Part shown: one piece after another, positions 30,708 to 40,139 of the stretch | How positions within the stretch are numbered: position 1 is the stretch's first letter | Layout of the letters: each line of letters opens with the position of its first letter | Assembly (NCBI GenBank): GCA_907163375.1 | Contig: CAJQUW010010341.1 | Coordinates: forward strand, 558,001-622,000 | DNA length: 64,000 nt | Direction of reading: 5' to 3' | Source: Prostheceraeus crozeri | Lineage: Eukaryota; Platyhelminthes; Polycladida; Euryleptidae | Position numbers and translations under genes: made by a program | Notes under the pieces: model-generated | Database searches by the model: none | Told to the model about the DNA's origin: nothing | Seen by the model: the letters and a program-made list of their open reading frames with translations, nothing else

Positions 30708-32893
30708 CCGTAAAATGCACAGTAACTTGCACACTGCGGGGTAACTTGCACAGCATTGCTCATTCAATCGATGAACGCGTTTCCTCGGTGAATACATGTC
30801 ACTCAGCTCGCAAGACAGACCAAATTGGACACTACTACATTGATATCGAGAAGTCACAATGCCAAGGACGTACATCAAAGGCAATAACAAGCGCCATTAT
30901 GGAACGTACAGCGAAGAAGACATGCAGAAGGCCATAAAAAGCGTAAAAGAAGGAAAGTCTATTTCTTCTGCAGCGAAGGAATTCTGCATCGAAAGAAGCA
31001 CACTGAGTCGACATCGTTCAGGAGTACATGACGCTGTTGGCAGACCACCCGTACTGACATCCGAAGAAGAAAACTGTTGGTGGACATGCTGAAGCAGTTG
31101 GCGGACTGGGGCTTCGGCTTGGATTCTGAGGAGGTCCGCTGTTTCATTAAGAGGTATTTGGACAATTCTGGAAGAATTGAGCCGGGGTTCCAAAACAATT
31201 TACCCGGCCGCGATTTTGTATATTCCTTTATGAAGCGAAATAACCTTTCAAAACGCTCAGCTGGAAACATCAAAGCATCCAGAGCAAAGTTGGACGAAGA
31301 TATTGTCCGCAGCTTCTTCCAGAATCTTGATTCTACTAGAGACATCGATTCAGCGAACGTTTTCAATTATGATGAAACAGCAATTTCTGATAATCCGGGA
31401 CAGAAGAAAGTTGTCGTGCCGCGTGGAGCGAAACGTGTCGACCTTGTCCGGGAGCATTCAAAATTGAACGTTTCTGTAATGGTTTGTGGGTCTGCCAGTG
31501 GCGAGCTCTTACCACCCAATGGTCTGCTACCGAGCGGAACACCTTTATCAATATTGGACTACTGGCGGTCCTCACGGAGCAGCATACACTGCGACAAAAT
31601 CCGGTTGGTTCGATATGAATGCTTTTGAAGTTTGGTTCAAGTCAATTTTTATCGAAGCCATGAAAAATCGTCTTGGAAGAAAGCTTTTAATCGGTAACAA
31701 TTTATCCAGCCATTTTTTGCCCGAAGTGATTCGCTTGGCAGCGTCAAATGACATTTATTTCACTTGTTTGCCGCCAAATGCAACGCATTTATTACAACCC
31801 CTAGATGTTGCCTTCTTCAGACCGGCCAAGATGGAGTGGAAGAAAATTCTAGACGACTACAGAAGAGAAACGCGGTTTAAAGGCACAATTCCGAAGGACA
31901 CATTTCCAGTAATGCTTTCTCAACTTTGGCAGCAAATCCATAAAAACTCTGCACAAAACTTGAAATCCGGATTCCGTGCCACTGGTATATACCCCGAAAT
32001 GTTGAAGAACCACTGAAAAGGTTACCCGGTACAGTTGCTGCAGAAAGTCTTTCGGTTACGCGGAGGCTGGATGAAACGCTGCTTCAATGGCTCAAAGAAC
32101 AACGTGGACATTCCAGAACTCAAAAGAACAAAGGTCGTGGTCCAAAGGTTTCTCATGGAGTTGCTCTTTCTACAGAAAATGTCCCGGGCCTTCAACTTCC
32201 ACAAATGAAAGATCTGCTGAAGGTGCTACTGGAGCTTCCGTGACCAGTACAGAGAGTTCTGAGGAAGAAGATGATGAACAAGAACGCTGTGGAGGAGCAG
32301 CCGACCATGGATCGGGTACAGGGGAGAAGACTGGTTGGAGTGCTGCGCGTGCAAGATTTGGATTTTTCTATTGCAATGACCAGGACTTATATTTTCTGTG
32401 CGCCGCTTGTCGAGCGACCTCATGAGCGTTGAAGGACTAGAGGAAGTGAAATTGTGTTATCAATAAAAGTTTTTTTGGACTGTGATTTTTTTCTGACTAA
32501 GATTACGAGTTTTTTAATTATCAATTAATAGATATCCGTAGCAATTAATAGGTATGTGAATATTTTTATGAATACATTGTTTCTCATGGGCATAGATAAT
32601 AATGACAAATTAGAATTAACAAATTTTGTACTTTGTTACAGACCAATTTTGATAGAAGTTTGGTTTCAAAAACAGGCTGTGCAAGTTACCCCTATGACAA
32701 AGATGTTGGCTTTGCCTAAAGTATGATGCAATAACGTTGTTTTCCAATCAATATTTTTATAAATACTTTTTCGAAATTACTTTGGAACGTTAAGAGTGCG
32801 GTTCATAGTGAGTTACAGACACGTGAGCCCCATATATTTCATACAGCATAATAAAAACCCGAAAAAACATGTGCAAGTTACCCCATTTTACGG
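30708..32893 (+). mobile_element. Pogo/Tigger-type DNA transposon
   Basis: It is flanked by TA (30706-30707 and 32894-32895), with inverted ends CCGTAAAATG. The motif GGGGTAACTTGCAC occurs inside the left end (about 30739) and, inverted, at about 32672 and 32872, as subterminal transposase-binding repeats would. The interior encodes a pogo-group transposase. It lies 80 bp from the end of element 1, inside the older TA-flanked shell. Confidence 0.8.
30859..32423 (+). pseudogene. Pogo/Tigger transposase with degenerate C-terminal zinc finger
   Basis: It begins MPRTYIKGNNKRHYGTYSEE, then an HTH-psq helix-turn-helix (SSAAKEFCIERSTLSRHRSG) for DNA binding. A CENP-B-like linker follows with the TGRDFVYSFMKRN-type motif (PGRDFVYSFMKRNNLSKRSA). 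The DDE core is spread over three overlapping frames (30859-31092, 31077-31628, 31486-32016), so at least two frameshifts are present. The first Asp is in VFNYDET. The expected second Asp lies in LIGNNLSSH near 31692, where Asn has replaced it. The third motif is LLQPLDVAFF. Downstream, to about 32423, WIGYRGEDWLECCACKIW resembles a worn PHD-type finger known from some pogo elements. The gene is inactive. Confidence 0.8.
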
Positions 32894-33206
32894 TATTTTT
32901 TCACATCAAGCATATATTCTATCATTTTTGCCAATAAAAATCTCAAACTATGAATTTCTATTGTTTGATTTTGATAATTCATGAGCTGAAGCTATAGATC
33001 TGATGCATAAAGTCTAATAAAGCTGAACATGAGAGTAATAAATAAAGATGGTTCAATGTACCCCACACATAGGGCACATTGAGCCACTACAGTAAAAAAT
33101 TTAGAATTCAAATTGTGAGGTGATGAAGTAACAGAAACGTTCAACAACTCAGAAATTACTTTGTGTGCCCTCAACCTTCCATCCGAGCTCGATTTTGGTT
33201 CATTTG

Positions 33207-34146
33207 ATTTATATAGGACATTGAGAATGCGGGTTATTCATATAAAACGTATATTGATCAGCTTAAGCTCTTGCTGCCTCTTTACAAGCTTGTACAGCAG
33301 AAACTGAATTTCGATACGTTCATGCGATCAAATCATAGCGAAAAAGGCAAATCATTGCGAGCGGCCGCAGTAGTATGATATCATTGTACATGTAGCCAAA
33401 CTCTGACGCAGATATCAACAATAAAGAAAGATAATACGTATGCATGAATAGCGAAGACCTATAACAATAAGATTAGAATTAAAAGTATACAGAAAAGGAA
33501 AATAATACTGAAAATAAAGTACCGGAAGTGCTATACCTCAAACTAACAGGCAATCAAATAAATGCTCTTTGTGAATACATAATATTGGAGAAGTGAGTCA
33601 AATCTGCCCGGCCTCTGCTATGCGGAGCTAAAAAGAGGAGCGACAAGACCTGGCAATTCTGAAGAAATTCTTGTCTTGTAATTGCTGGCAAGCAACGGCA
33701 TATCGAGTCACAGCTGAAGAAGGTGGATCTGAAGATCTTGGGCGCGGCTTTCTGGACAGACACCACTTCGGAAGATGCTTGTCGATACGCTTCCACAAAG
33801 GTCGCTCCGTACGTCCGACGTAACCTGATCCGCAGGTGCAGTTGCATGAGTAGACGACGTTGTTGCGGTGGGACGGAGGAACGGTATCCTTGGTCTTCGC
33901 TATTCATGCATACGTATTACCTTTCTTCATTGTTGATATCTGTGTCAGAGTTTGGCAATATGTACAATGACGTCACACTACTGCGGCCGCTCGCAATGAT
34001 TTGCCTTTTGCGCTATGATTTGATCGCATGAACGTATCGAAATTCAGTTTCTGCCGTACCAGCTTGTAAAGAGGCAGCAAGAGCTTAAGCTGATCAATAT
34101 ACGTTTTATATGAATAACTTCCGCATTCTCAATGTCCTATATAAAT
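33207..34146 (-). mobile_element. Fold-back Penelope-like relic with inverted repeats
   Basis: Inverted repeats of about 253 bp (33207-33459 and 33892-34146) begin ATTTATATAGGACATTGAGA and enclose about 430 bp. Inside, on the minus strand, is a GIY-YIG endonuclease remnant. The reverse transcriptase is gone. The repeats are not related to those of the element at 9623-11198, so this is a second Penelope-like family. Confidence 0.65.
33554..33907 (-). pseudogene. GIY-YIG endonuclease remnant
   Basis: One minus-strand frame reads NNVVYSCNCTCGSGYVGRTE, followed by RPLWKRIDKHLPKW. This is the GIY-YIG core (VYxC, GYVGRT and the downstream basic KxRxxxH-type helix) found at the C-terminus of Penelope-like transcriptases. 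The rest of the domain is recognisable only as a SAVTRY-like stretch before frames break up. No transcriptase part remains between the inverted repeats. Confidence 0.65.
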
Positions 34147-34206
34147 TCGCTTATATTGTTGAGAAAAGTTCAAAAACATGTTCAATGTGCCCCACCCACC
34201 CTCCCC

Positions 34207-35052
34207 TATCCAATCGATGCCATTTAATGAGAATTTCGCGTTTATTATCACCGTCAGAAATTCTTGATCATTGATATTTAGTGATAAAATTTCAATCGTC
34301 TTTATGGCTTCAAGCCTATTCATATTTGACAGCTTGAAGGGTACCCGGGTACATATAATTCAGTAACAGTTGATTGAGCTGCCTGAAATTAAATTCAGTG
34401 AGTCAGGCAGGCCTTTATTGCATCACATATTTTGAAATAATTGATATTGCATCAAACAAAAGAAATGCAATAAAATATTTTTTCTTCCATTTCCACATCC
34501 AAATGCATGTATGTGTGCATTTACCAAAAACATTGAAAGCTTCTAAAACATTGGATCGGAATCATAGGCAATCCAAGTTTGCAAAACTATATTTTCAAGT
34601 TGCAGGACAAGTTGTGATATGTGATGAGATGAAGATTTTGTCAGCTCTTTGATGTTGCAAAATACAAATTCGACGCTGCTGACTTCCTTAACCAAATAAC
34701 CGCCAGTAATCTAAGCATTGAGGTTAAAGCCTTTGTTTTCGAAAACCCGCCCGTGCATTTGTTATGCGTCTCTTATCAGTATTTTCACTACCTGCCAGAC
34801 TGATTGGACACGTTTTAGTGAAGGCTATTGAGTCTTCTTGTGGACATTCACTTTAAACACATGTAATCATGTCGCAAATCAAACTATCCGCATTCACACC
34901 TTCTAAAGGACACTGAAACATATTGCGGAGCCACAGCTACGGGAAACTATTATTTATACCGTCTGCTGATTGAAGTTCATTAGAAATAATTGGCTTGCAT
35001 CATCTGATTAGAAGTTAAATTGTATAATTGCACATGATAAAGATTTCAAATT
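34207..35052. other. Short intergenic gap, nothing recognised
   Basis: AT-rich DNA between the older TA-flanked shell and element 2. The 92-codon frame at 34374-34652 shows no motif. Confidence 0.4.
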
Positions 35053-35058
35053 ATAGTT

Positions 35059-35470
35059 AGTAGTAAGCAAACCTCCACTTTAAACACAGTGCCCCCCTCG
35101 GTTGATAGTGTCCGTGTAGAATTGAGCGGCCGACCAGGTTGGGCAGAGTGAGCGGTGGGATTTTTTGGGTTATAGCGTGGAACCGTCTGTTCCAATGGTA
35201 GATCTGAGGGCAGATTCGGATTCAGCGTCAAATTCTGCATCGGTAAGGTGATTTCCAGCGCCATCGGAGAGAAAAATTTTTTGGGACGTCCCCCCTCGGC
35301 AGCGTTGCTTCCAACTTTGGTTCTAGAGATCGTAGAAAGTCGTGCAATAGCTCGTTTGAAAGCTAAGAGTGAGACATGTTCACTGAAAGAAACGGCTTGT
35401 TCATATCTGTTTTCGTTTAGATGTGAGACGCCATTTAAGATTTGGGAGATTGGCAAAAAACGACAGAGTT
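35059..35470. repeat. Left terminal inverted repeat of element 2
   Basis: About 410 bp matched by 56375-56789 inverted. It contains GGGACGTCCCCCCTCGG and a CAGATTTGGAATCAGC-type motif just inside, and is related to one subterminal unit of element 1. Confidence 0.8.
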
Positions 35471-35599
35471 AGAATTTTCCAAGAAACTGCTCCAGCGGGC
35501 GAACGAAGGCTCGGATTGGTAAACGGAGGCCAGATTTGGAATCAGCTTGATGTTATTGTCCAATGAGGATCATCATCCAATGAGAATCATGGATTTCTC

Positions 35600-35607
35600 T
35601 ATAAATA
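35600..35607 (+). promoter_or_regulatory. TATA box of the left-end gene block (element 2)
   Basis: TATAAATA, 94 bp before the ATG at 35701. A CCAAT box lies about 30 bp upstream (TCCAATGAGAATCATGG). It corresponds to 18506-18513 in element 1. Confidence 0.6.
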
Positions 35608-35700
35608 ATGAGACTTTAGAGTGACAATCATTCTATTTTTGAATCGTATAAGTGACGGACGCACGTTCTCTCAGCTCATCTATACTACTTTTCAACTAGA

Positions 35701-36467
35701 ATGGTAGGTCAGAAAACTTAACTCCACCTCCTTTCTTGAGTGTCTACCTAATCGCATCTTTCGGCTTTCAGGCTTCTACATCACTTACCAGACTAGATGC
35801 TGATATCCAGACGGTGCAAGGTTCGCTACAATCAGGCCATCTACAGTTGAAACCGGTGGAGGAAACAACACAGGTACATAATCCTACACCCCTACAGCGT
35901 AAATTTAGACAAGGCATACGCTATTTCGATCATGCTATAGCGCTGGAAACGGGAATGATCCCTTCCACAGACGTGAGTGTGAAGAGGAATCAGTATGGAG
36001 ACTATGTCATCATTCCTGTAGCTCCGTACATACGTCGCCAGCTTGACATTATTGAAGGATTTGTGACACTAAATATGGATATCCCTACTCCCCTTGACAA
36101 AGTGTGGAGAGCGAGAGATGACAAGGATACACCATATAAAAAGATATGGGAAGGTGAACGACTTTCTCTACCACTATCGCATTGGTGTTCTTACTATCGA
36201 AAGGATGGAGAACAAATAACACCCATCAGGTGTGAAGAGCTCGCAGAAGGCACTTGGAATATTCGTTTCACAATAAGCGGACTATATTATGGTTATCATA
36301 GGGATAATAAATTGGCCTCTATAGCAATGCATACTCAATCCATTCTATATATACCGAAGCAACCAGATGTTAATAACATTATTGATCAAATCCTCAACGA
36401 GAGCGGTGGGAAGCACAAGTCAGAGAAGAATGTTGTCGGAAAACGCAAATCGAAGGAGAATCGCTAA
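35701..36467 (+). CDS. Conserved Polinton left-end protein (about 232 aa)
   Basis: Homologue of 18618-19392. The ATG at 35701-35703 is followed by GTAGGT, and an acceptor CTTTCAG ends at 35771. The exon from 35772 is open to the stop. The blocks TPLQRKFRQ, QYGDYVIIPVAPYIRRQLDI, ARDDKDTPYKKIW and GLYYGYH are kept, and the tail is basic (KRKSKENR). It is soluble, with no recognised family. It is the first gene after the left TIR, with the RING-like and exonuclease genes following on the same strand. Confidence 0.65.
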
Positions 36468-36627
36468 TCCTTTCCTATCTCTACCTTATGACAATTCGCT
36501 TATGTGCTTTGAGTGTCGTAGACGTGGTCTTATCAGAAACATTTTACTTCTTCGCTGTCATCATGTTATTTGTGTATTTTGTCGTGAACAGCATCGTTGC
36601 ACTTCTTCATATTGTAATATGTTATAG
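36367..36627 (+). CDS. RING-like zinc protein (element 2)
   Basis: Homologue of 19304-19552. The part MCFECRRRGLIRNILLLRCH then HVICVFCREQHRCTSSYC carries the eight Cys/His positions in RING-like spacing. It overlaps the previous gene in another frame. The frame is kept over three copies although the nucleotide sequence has diverged, which supports a real product. The start codon is uncertain. Confidence 0.55.
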   Translation: MLITLLIKSSTRAVGSTSQRRMLSENANRRRIANPFLSLPYDNSLMCFECRRRGLIRNILLLRCHHVICVFCREQHRCTSSYCNML

Positions 36628-36688
36628 GATTTTTCATCAAATGAGTCAAACTATGTAATTTTCTTTTTAGTCATCCACCATCATTTTT

Positions 36689-37219
36689 ATGGATTGTGAG
36701 GGTGATCCTGTACAGGAGCTCAGTGCTATTGCCATGGACAATTGCTCATATCAGATTGTTAGTGTTTATCATCATCTTGCCAAGTGTGATCCCAAAGCTG
36801 ATGGATGGGCGAGAAAACATATTCATGGACTTAATCAACAATATTTACAAGACTTTGGTCTTCCTAGTGAAAGTGCTCTTCTTATTGACTTTAAAAGATG
36901 GCTAGCAGCCTTCAATGTTTTACGTATCTTTTTTAATGATCCCTCCAAGGAGAGAAAGCTTTTTCCTAATCTAGTCATTAATGATATTCTACTTCCACCT
37001 TGGGATAGTAGAGTTAATCAACACTATCATGAAGTTATGAAACGTTTCAGGGAACTGAGTGTTCCCATTTCAAATGTTCGTTGTAGTAGTTACATTCATA
37101 ATCAATGTTCTTTTCCTCCCTACCTGAACACTGCCAAAGTAAGGTTTGGTTTTCATTGCTCTCTGCATGATAGTTACCAACTGTATCTATTTCATTTGTT
37201 TCAAACCCAAAATTTGTAA
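36689..37219 (+). CDS. DEDDh-type 3'-5' exonuclease-like protein (element 2)
   Basis: 176 residues, homologous to 19605-20135. Motif I is IIFMDCEGDPVQELSAI, reading in from the acceptor TTTTTAG at 36670. HIHGLN follows, then ALLIDFKRWLAAF, and HCSLHDSYQLYLFHLF fits motif III (H-x4-D). All four candidate acidic positions and the His are kept in both elements, as expected for a selected active site. Exonucleases of this fold proofread or trim nucleic acids; which role applies here is not known. Confidence 0.55.
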   Translation: MDCEGDPVQELSAIAMDNCSYQIVSVYHHLAKCDPKADGWARKHIHGLNQQYLQDFGLPSESALLIDFKRWLAAFNVLRIFFNDPSKERKLFPNLVINDILLPPWDSRVNQHYHEVMKRFRELSVPISNVRCSSYIHNQCSFPPYLNTAKVRFGFHCSLHDSYQLYLFHLFQTQNL

Positions 37220-37377
37220 TACATGCTTGAAGAAGTCATTCAATTAAAGCTTTATGTTAAGACTTGCTGTTTTTCATGCAATTGGAGGGATAGATGCAGG
37301 ATGACAATGTCTTTCTCAAATGATTGTGGAACATTGCGTTTTCATAGGAAAAGTTTAAAGGGACTATTCAAGATTAT

Positions 37378-37716
37378 GTGATAACATTTCATAAAGATGA
37401 GATTAACATCAAATCAGTTATTGGTGATACTAGCTCACTATTTTTGAAGTTAATGGATACGTTTTCTGATAAAATTGTAATGGCGCGATTAGTTGCGAAA
37501 ATTCCTTTCAGTCATTTTGGGAAAGCAGAGGTAGAAGATCGTTTCTTCCACTTTGCTTCCTATTCAATGGAAGTTGTAGATAATCCTGAAGAATTTTTTG
37601 AAAGACACATGGGAAAAATTGCTCAACGTCTTGATGCATGTAACCATCATGGTAGCAGTCTAGTGATCGAAGCAATTTCACATATTCACATTCAACTTTC
37701 TTTAAAAGAAACTTAA
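37378..37716 (+). CDS. Unknown 112-aa protein
   Basis: Soluble, with balanced charge. The centre (KIPFSHFGKAEVEDRFFHFA) and GKIAQRLDACNHHGSSLVIE faintly resemble a segment often found N-terminal in Polinton DNA polymerases or in a separate small protein of adenovirus-like elements: a strand-rich part, a short helix, then a GSxxV motif. This is only a similarity of layout. It sits on the plus strand between the exonuclease and membrane RING genes, far from the polymerase. Confidence 0.4.
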   Translation: MITFHKDEINIKSVIGDTSSLFLKLMDTFSDKIVMARLVAKIPFSHFGKAEVEDRFFHFASYSMEVVDNPEEFFERHMGKIAQRLDACNHHGSSLVIEAISHIHIQLSLKET

Positions 37717-37718
37717 AG

Positions 37719-38042
37719 ATGCAATGGTACTTGATCGTAGCACAATTGGTTTTCGAGTTATGTCTACTTACTCTCGAAGTATATTCCTTCTGTACATGCG
37801 TCTATTATTTAGAAAAGGCTAGCAAGTTCATGTCGTCAAAAAGACTTGCTTTAGAAGTTGTTAGTAAGAGTGAAAATATGTGTGATATATGTAAGCGAAA
37901 GGATGGAAGTGAAAAACGCATCTTTAAGAGATGTAAGCATACTTTCTGCCAGCGCTGTTTCATACGCTGCTGTATTCAACTCTGTCAATGTAGCCACTGT
38001 GATATAGCTCATTTTGAGTGTCACTTCTGCCATAAAAGTTAG
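37719..38042 (+). CDS. Membrane-anchored RING finger protein
   Basis: 107 residues. The N-terminal 30 are hydrophobic (WYLIVAQLVFELCLLTLEVY), so they act as a membrane or signal-anchor segment. Residues about 55-105 form a RING finger, with CDICKRK, then CKHTFCQRCF, then CQCSHC: C-x2-C, C-x-H-x2-C-x2-C and C-x2-C. The gene starts 3 bp after the preceding stop. Such small proteins are common E3 ligase-like factors in DNA viruses; ligase activity here is inference. Confidence 0.65.
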   Translation: MQWYLIVAQLVFELCLLTLEVYSFCTCVYYLEKASKFMSSKRLALEVVSKSENMCDICKRKDGSEKRIFKRCKHTFCQRCFIRCCIQLCQCSHCDIAHFECHFCHKS

Positions 38043-38047
38043 TACCT

Positions 38048-38443
38048 ATGCAAATATTCAAAACTCAAGTTGCAACAATGGTAAAGAGAAAAATGGCGAA
38101 ACGTAAAAGTCGAAAGTCTTCAAAATTTTGTACAGCCATTCGAGCTCTTCAACGAATGAAAGGAAATCATCGATATAATGCTATACGACATGCTAATGAT
38201 AAATTTATTCGAGAAATTGTTTCTCATGTGAGAAGTTTGAGGACAAAGAAATTATCATCACAACAGCGAAAGTTTCTTAAGCGAAATACTGCAAAATTAC
38301 GATTCATCTCCAATCCTAAAATCACCCTTCAAAGAAAGAGGAAAACTCTGTCACAAAAGGGTGGTTTCCTTTCAGCACTACTTCCGATGTTAGCTCCTGT
38401 AGTGGGCAACGTATTGGGTAGTATCTTTGGCTCTAAGCGTTAA
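38048..38443 (+). CDS. PX-like basic protein with amphipathic C-terminus
   Basis: 131 residues, very basic in the first 100 (KRKMAKRKSRKSSK). The C-terminus is GGFLSALLPMLAPVVGNVLG, a glycine-rich amphipathic helix. This is typical of the PX/Mu-like or membrane-active minor virion proteins of adenoviruses and Polintons: DNA condensation by the basic part and membrane disruption by the helix are the known roles of the class. The frame is open. The ATPase gene follows at once. Confidence 0.65.
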   Translation: MQIFKTQVATMVKRKMAKRKSRKSSKFCTAIRALQRMKGNHRYNAIRHANDKFIREIVSHVRSLRTKKLSSQQRKFLKRNTAKLRFISNPKITLQRKRKTLSQKGGFLSALLPMLAPVVGNVLGSIFGSKR

Positions 38444-38474
38444 TTATGCAAATGTTGAATCTCAAAGTATTAAA

Positions 38475-39092
38475 ATGGATTTCAGACTTCAATGTGATAA
38501 AGTTCTGACTGTATCAGGTCCATCCCATGCAGGTAAAACTGTTTTCACTCTGAATTTGCTAGACAAAAGAAAAGAATTGTTTAGGGAACCTATCAATCGA
38601 GTTATTTGGTGTTATGGTATTTATCAGCCGTCACTCTTTCAGGAATTGCAACGTCGTAACTTTATTCGAAATGAAGGAATTATTCGAGCTGATAAGATAG
38701 AGTCCAACGATGTCGTTGTATTGGATGATATATTGAAGGAAAACATGAATTCTAAAGACGTTACAGATATGTTCACCCGCGTAGCACATCACAAAAGGTG
38801 CTTTATAATCTATATCACGCAAAATTTGTTTCCTGATGGGAAAGAAGCCCGCACACGAAACCTGAATACGCACTATTACGCTATCTTTAAGAATCCACGA
38901 GATAGAAGTCAATTTGAAATTTTAGCGCGACAAGTTTCGCCAAGAGGTTCAAAAGCCTTAATTGAAATTTTTCAAGCAGCAACTGAAAAACCACACGGTT
39001 ACTTATTTATTGATTTTACACAAGAGTGTCCGGAAGAATTTAGATTTCGAAGTGATATTTTGAAAAAGCCTATGATTATCTACAAACTATGA
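38475..39092 (+). CDS. Genome-packaging ATPase (FtsK/HerA, A32-like)
   Basis: From the ATG at 38475 the protein is about 205 residues, the usual length in Polintons. Walker A is GPSHAGKT after a hydrophobic strand (VLTVSGPSHAGKT). Walker B is DVVVLDDIL. A later conserved T/S-Q-N motif (YITQNLF) is the expected sensor. The ORF opens a little earlier in frame, but the ATG of KMDFRLQC gives the family length. It is known to drive DNA into the capsid. The frame looks open. Confidence 0.85.
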   Translation: MDFRLQCDKVLTVSGPSHAGKTVFTLNLLDKRKELFREPINRVIWCYGIYQPSLFQELQRRNFIRNEGIIRADKIESNDVVVLDDILKENMNSKDVTDMFTRVAHHKRCFIIYITQNLFPDGKEARTRNLNTHYYAIFKNPRDRSQFEILARQVSPRGSKALIEIFQAATEKPHGYLFIDFTQECPEEFRFRSDILKKPMIIYKL

Positions 39093-39808
39093 GCTCCTAT
39101 TCTCGCATGATTGTCATTCCTCAGGATGAATATGTGCAATTGACTGCTTTACAGCAAGTAAAGCAACCTCTAGCAAATCAAATTTATAAGGAAGAACTGG
39201 ATTATCAGGAAAATGCACATATTAAAGATCCATATCGCGCAGTTTTATTACAATCAGAAACTGTTGAAGAATTGAAAAGTTTGAAGAATAAGATGCGTGA
39301 CTCTGTTTCGACTGCTACACCTTTAGCATCTCGTGCACATGCAATAGCTCTTTTCAACAGCATTGAACCATATCTCAATGTGAATGATAGAGGTGAAATC
39401 ATTACAGATGATGATAAAATTATTAGCGCTTCGCGTTATGAAGACTTGATTCAGTATGCAACGCGTAGAAAACGTCGACAAGGTTATGTCCCACATGGTT
39501 GGCCATATTTTCTTCAACTATTGAAAAAGCATAATGTTCCAAAATTTGCATTGAATAATGAAACATTGAAAGAACTTGATTTTACTTCAGAAGTTAGTAC
39601 TACTTCAAATGTTAATTCTGTTCCTAAAATGAGGAGTGTTACAATGCCAAGAAATTGGTTTAAGAGTTCACCTTCTACATCTCCTTCCACACTTACTAAG
39701 AAAACAAGAGGAAGAGAACGACGTAGATCTACACCCTCTAGGCAAACAAGAGAAAGAGATAGACGTAGAAGATCTCCACCAAAGAAATATATGTTCTCAG
39801 ACTATTAA
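39089..39808 (+). CDS. Conserved Polinton protein with RS-rich tail, function unknown
   Basis: 239 residues, overlapping the ATPase stop by 4 bp (ATGA). The region RYEDLIQYATRRKRR and GYVPHGWPYFLQLLKKHNVP is a pattern I associate with a common uncharacterised Polinton protein encoded beside the ATPase. The last 50 residues are rich in Arg-Ser (RERRRSTPSRQTRERDRRRR), like splicing-factor or nucleic acid-binding tails. No signal or membrane segment is seen. Confidence 0.6.
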   Translation: MSSYSRMIVIPQDEYVQLTALQQVKQPLANQIYKEELDYQENAHIKDPYRAVLLQSETVEELKSLKNKMRDSVSTATPLASRAHAIALFNSIEPYLNVNDRGEIITDDDKIISASRYEDLIQYATRRKRRQGYVPHGWPYFLQLLKKHNVPKFALNNETLKELDFTSEVSTTSNVNSVPKMRSVTMPRNWFKSSPSTSPSTLTKKTRGRERRRSTPSRQTRERDRRRRSPPKKYMFSDY

Positions 39809-39809
39809 T

Positions 39810-40016
39810 ATGAAGCAGATGTGTTGCATGCCATGTAATGAACCGCCGGAGGTACATGTTGATGTAACATGTACTTGCTGTGCCAGCTCTTACAGTGAGA
39901 CTCCTAAGCAATGTGAACATGAACGTAAATCTGCTGAATCTTGTGGCTGTTGTAAGTGTAAAAAGGCAAGAAAGCAAAAACATGAGAAGAAGGAAGAGTC
40001 AGTCGTCATCACATGA
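39810..40016 (+). CDS. Small cysteine-rich protein (68 aa)
   Basis: It starts MKQMCCMPCNEPPEVHVDVT and has about fourteen cysteines in 68 residues, many as CC or CxC (CTCCASS, CGCCKCKKAR), with a basic end. The spacing suggests metal binding. The start is two bases after the previous stop, which fits tight gene packing. I do not recognise the family. Confidence 0.45.
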   Translation: MKQMCCMPCNEPPEVHVDVTCTCCASSYSETPKQCEHERKSAESCGCCKCKKARKQKHEKKEESVVIT

Positions 40017-40139
40017 ACTTTTAAAGTCAATATACTATGATGTAAAACATCCAGCAAGATTTGCATCTATAAAGAAATTGTCAAAAGCGATCGAGTGGTC
40101 TTCCACAATCACAAGTTAACAATGGTTAATAGGTCAGGC

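Larger units (their letters stand above)
11337..34206. mobile_element. Probable old TA-flanked DNA transposon shell, now full of later insertions
   Basis: The left end reads GGGAGGGTGGGGCACATTGA. The right end, inverted, reads GGGGAGGGTGGGTGGGGCAC then ATTGAAC. Both are bordered by TA (11335-11336 and 34207-34208), as in the Tc1/mariner/pogo group. The motif GGGCACATTGAGCC occurs again near 33070, as a subterminal repeat would. What is left of the original element is about 11337-12168, 30634-30707 and parts of 32894-34206. The Polinton palindrome, the pogo element and a Penelope relic sit inside it. No transposase of its own is seen. The two ends could instead be unrelated copies of a common repeat. 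Confidence 0.4.

Noticed and set aside
37378-37716. Detached N-terminal part of the DNA polymerase
   Set aside because: The polymerase on the minus strand already has its own Cys-rich N-terminus, and the likeness is too weak to claim.
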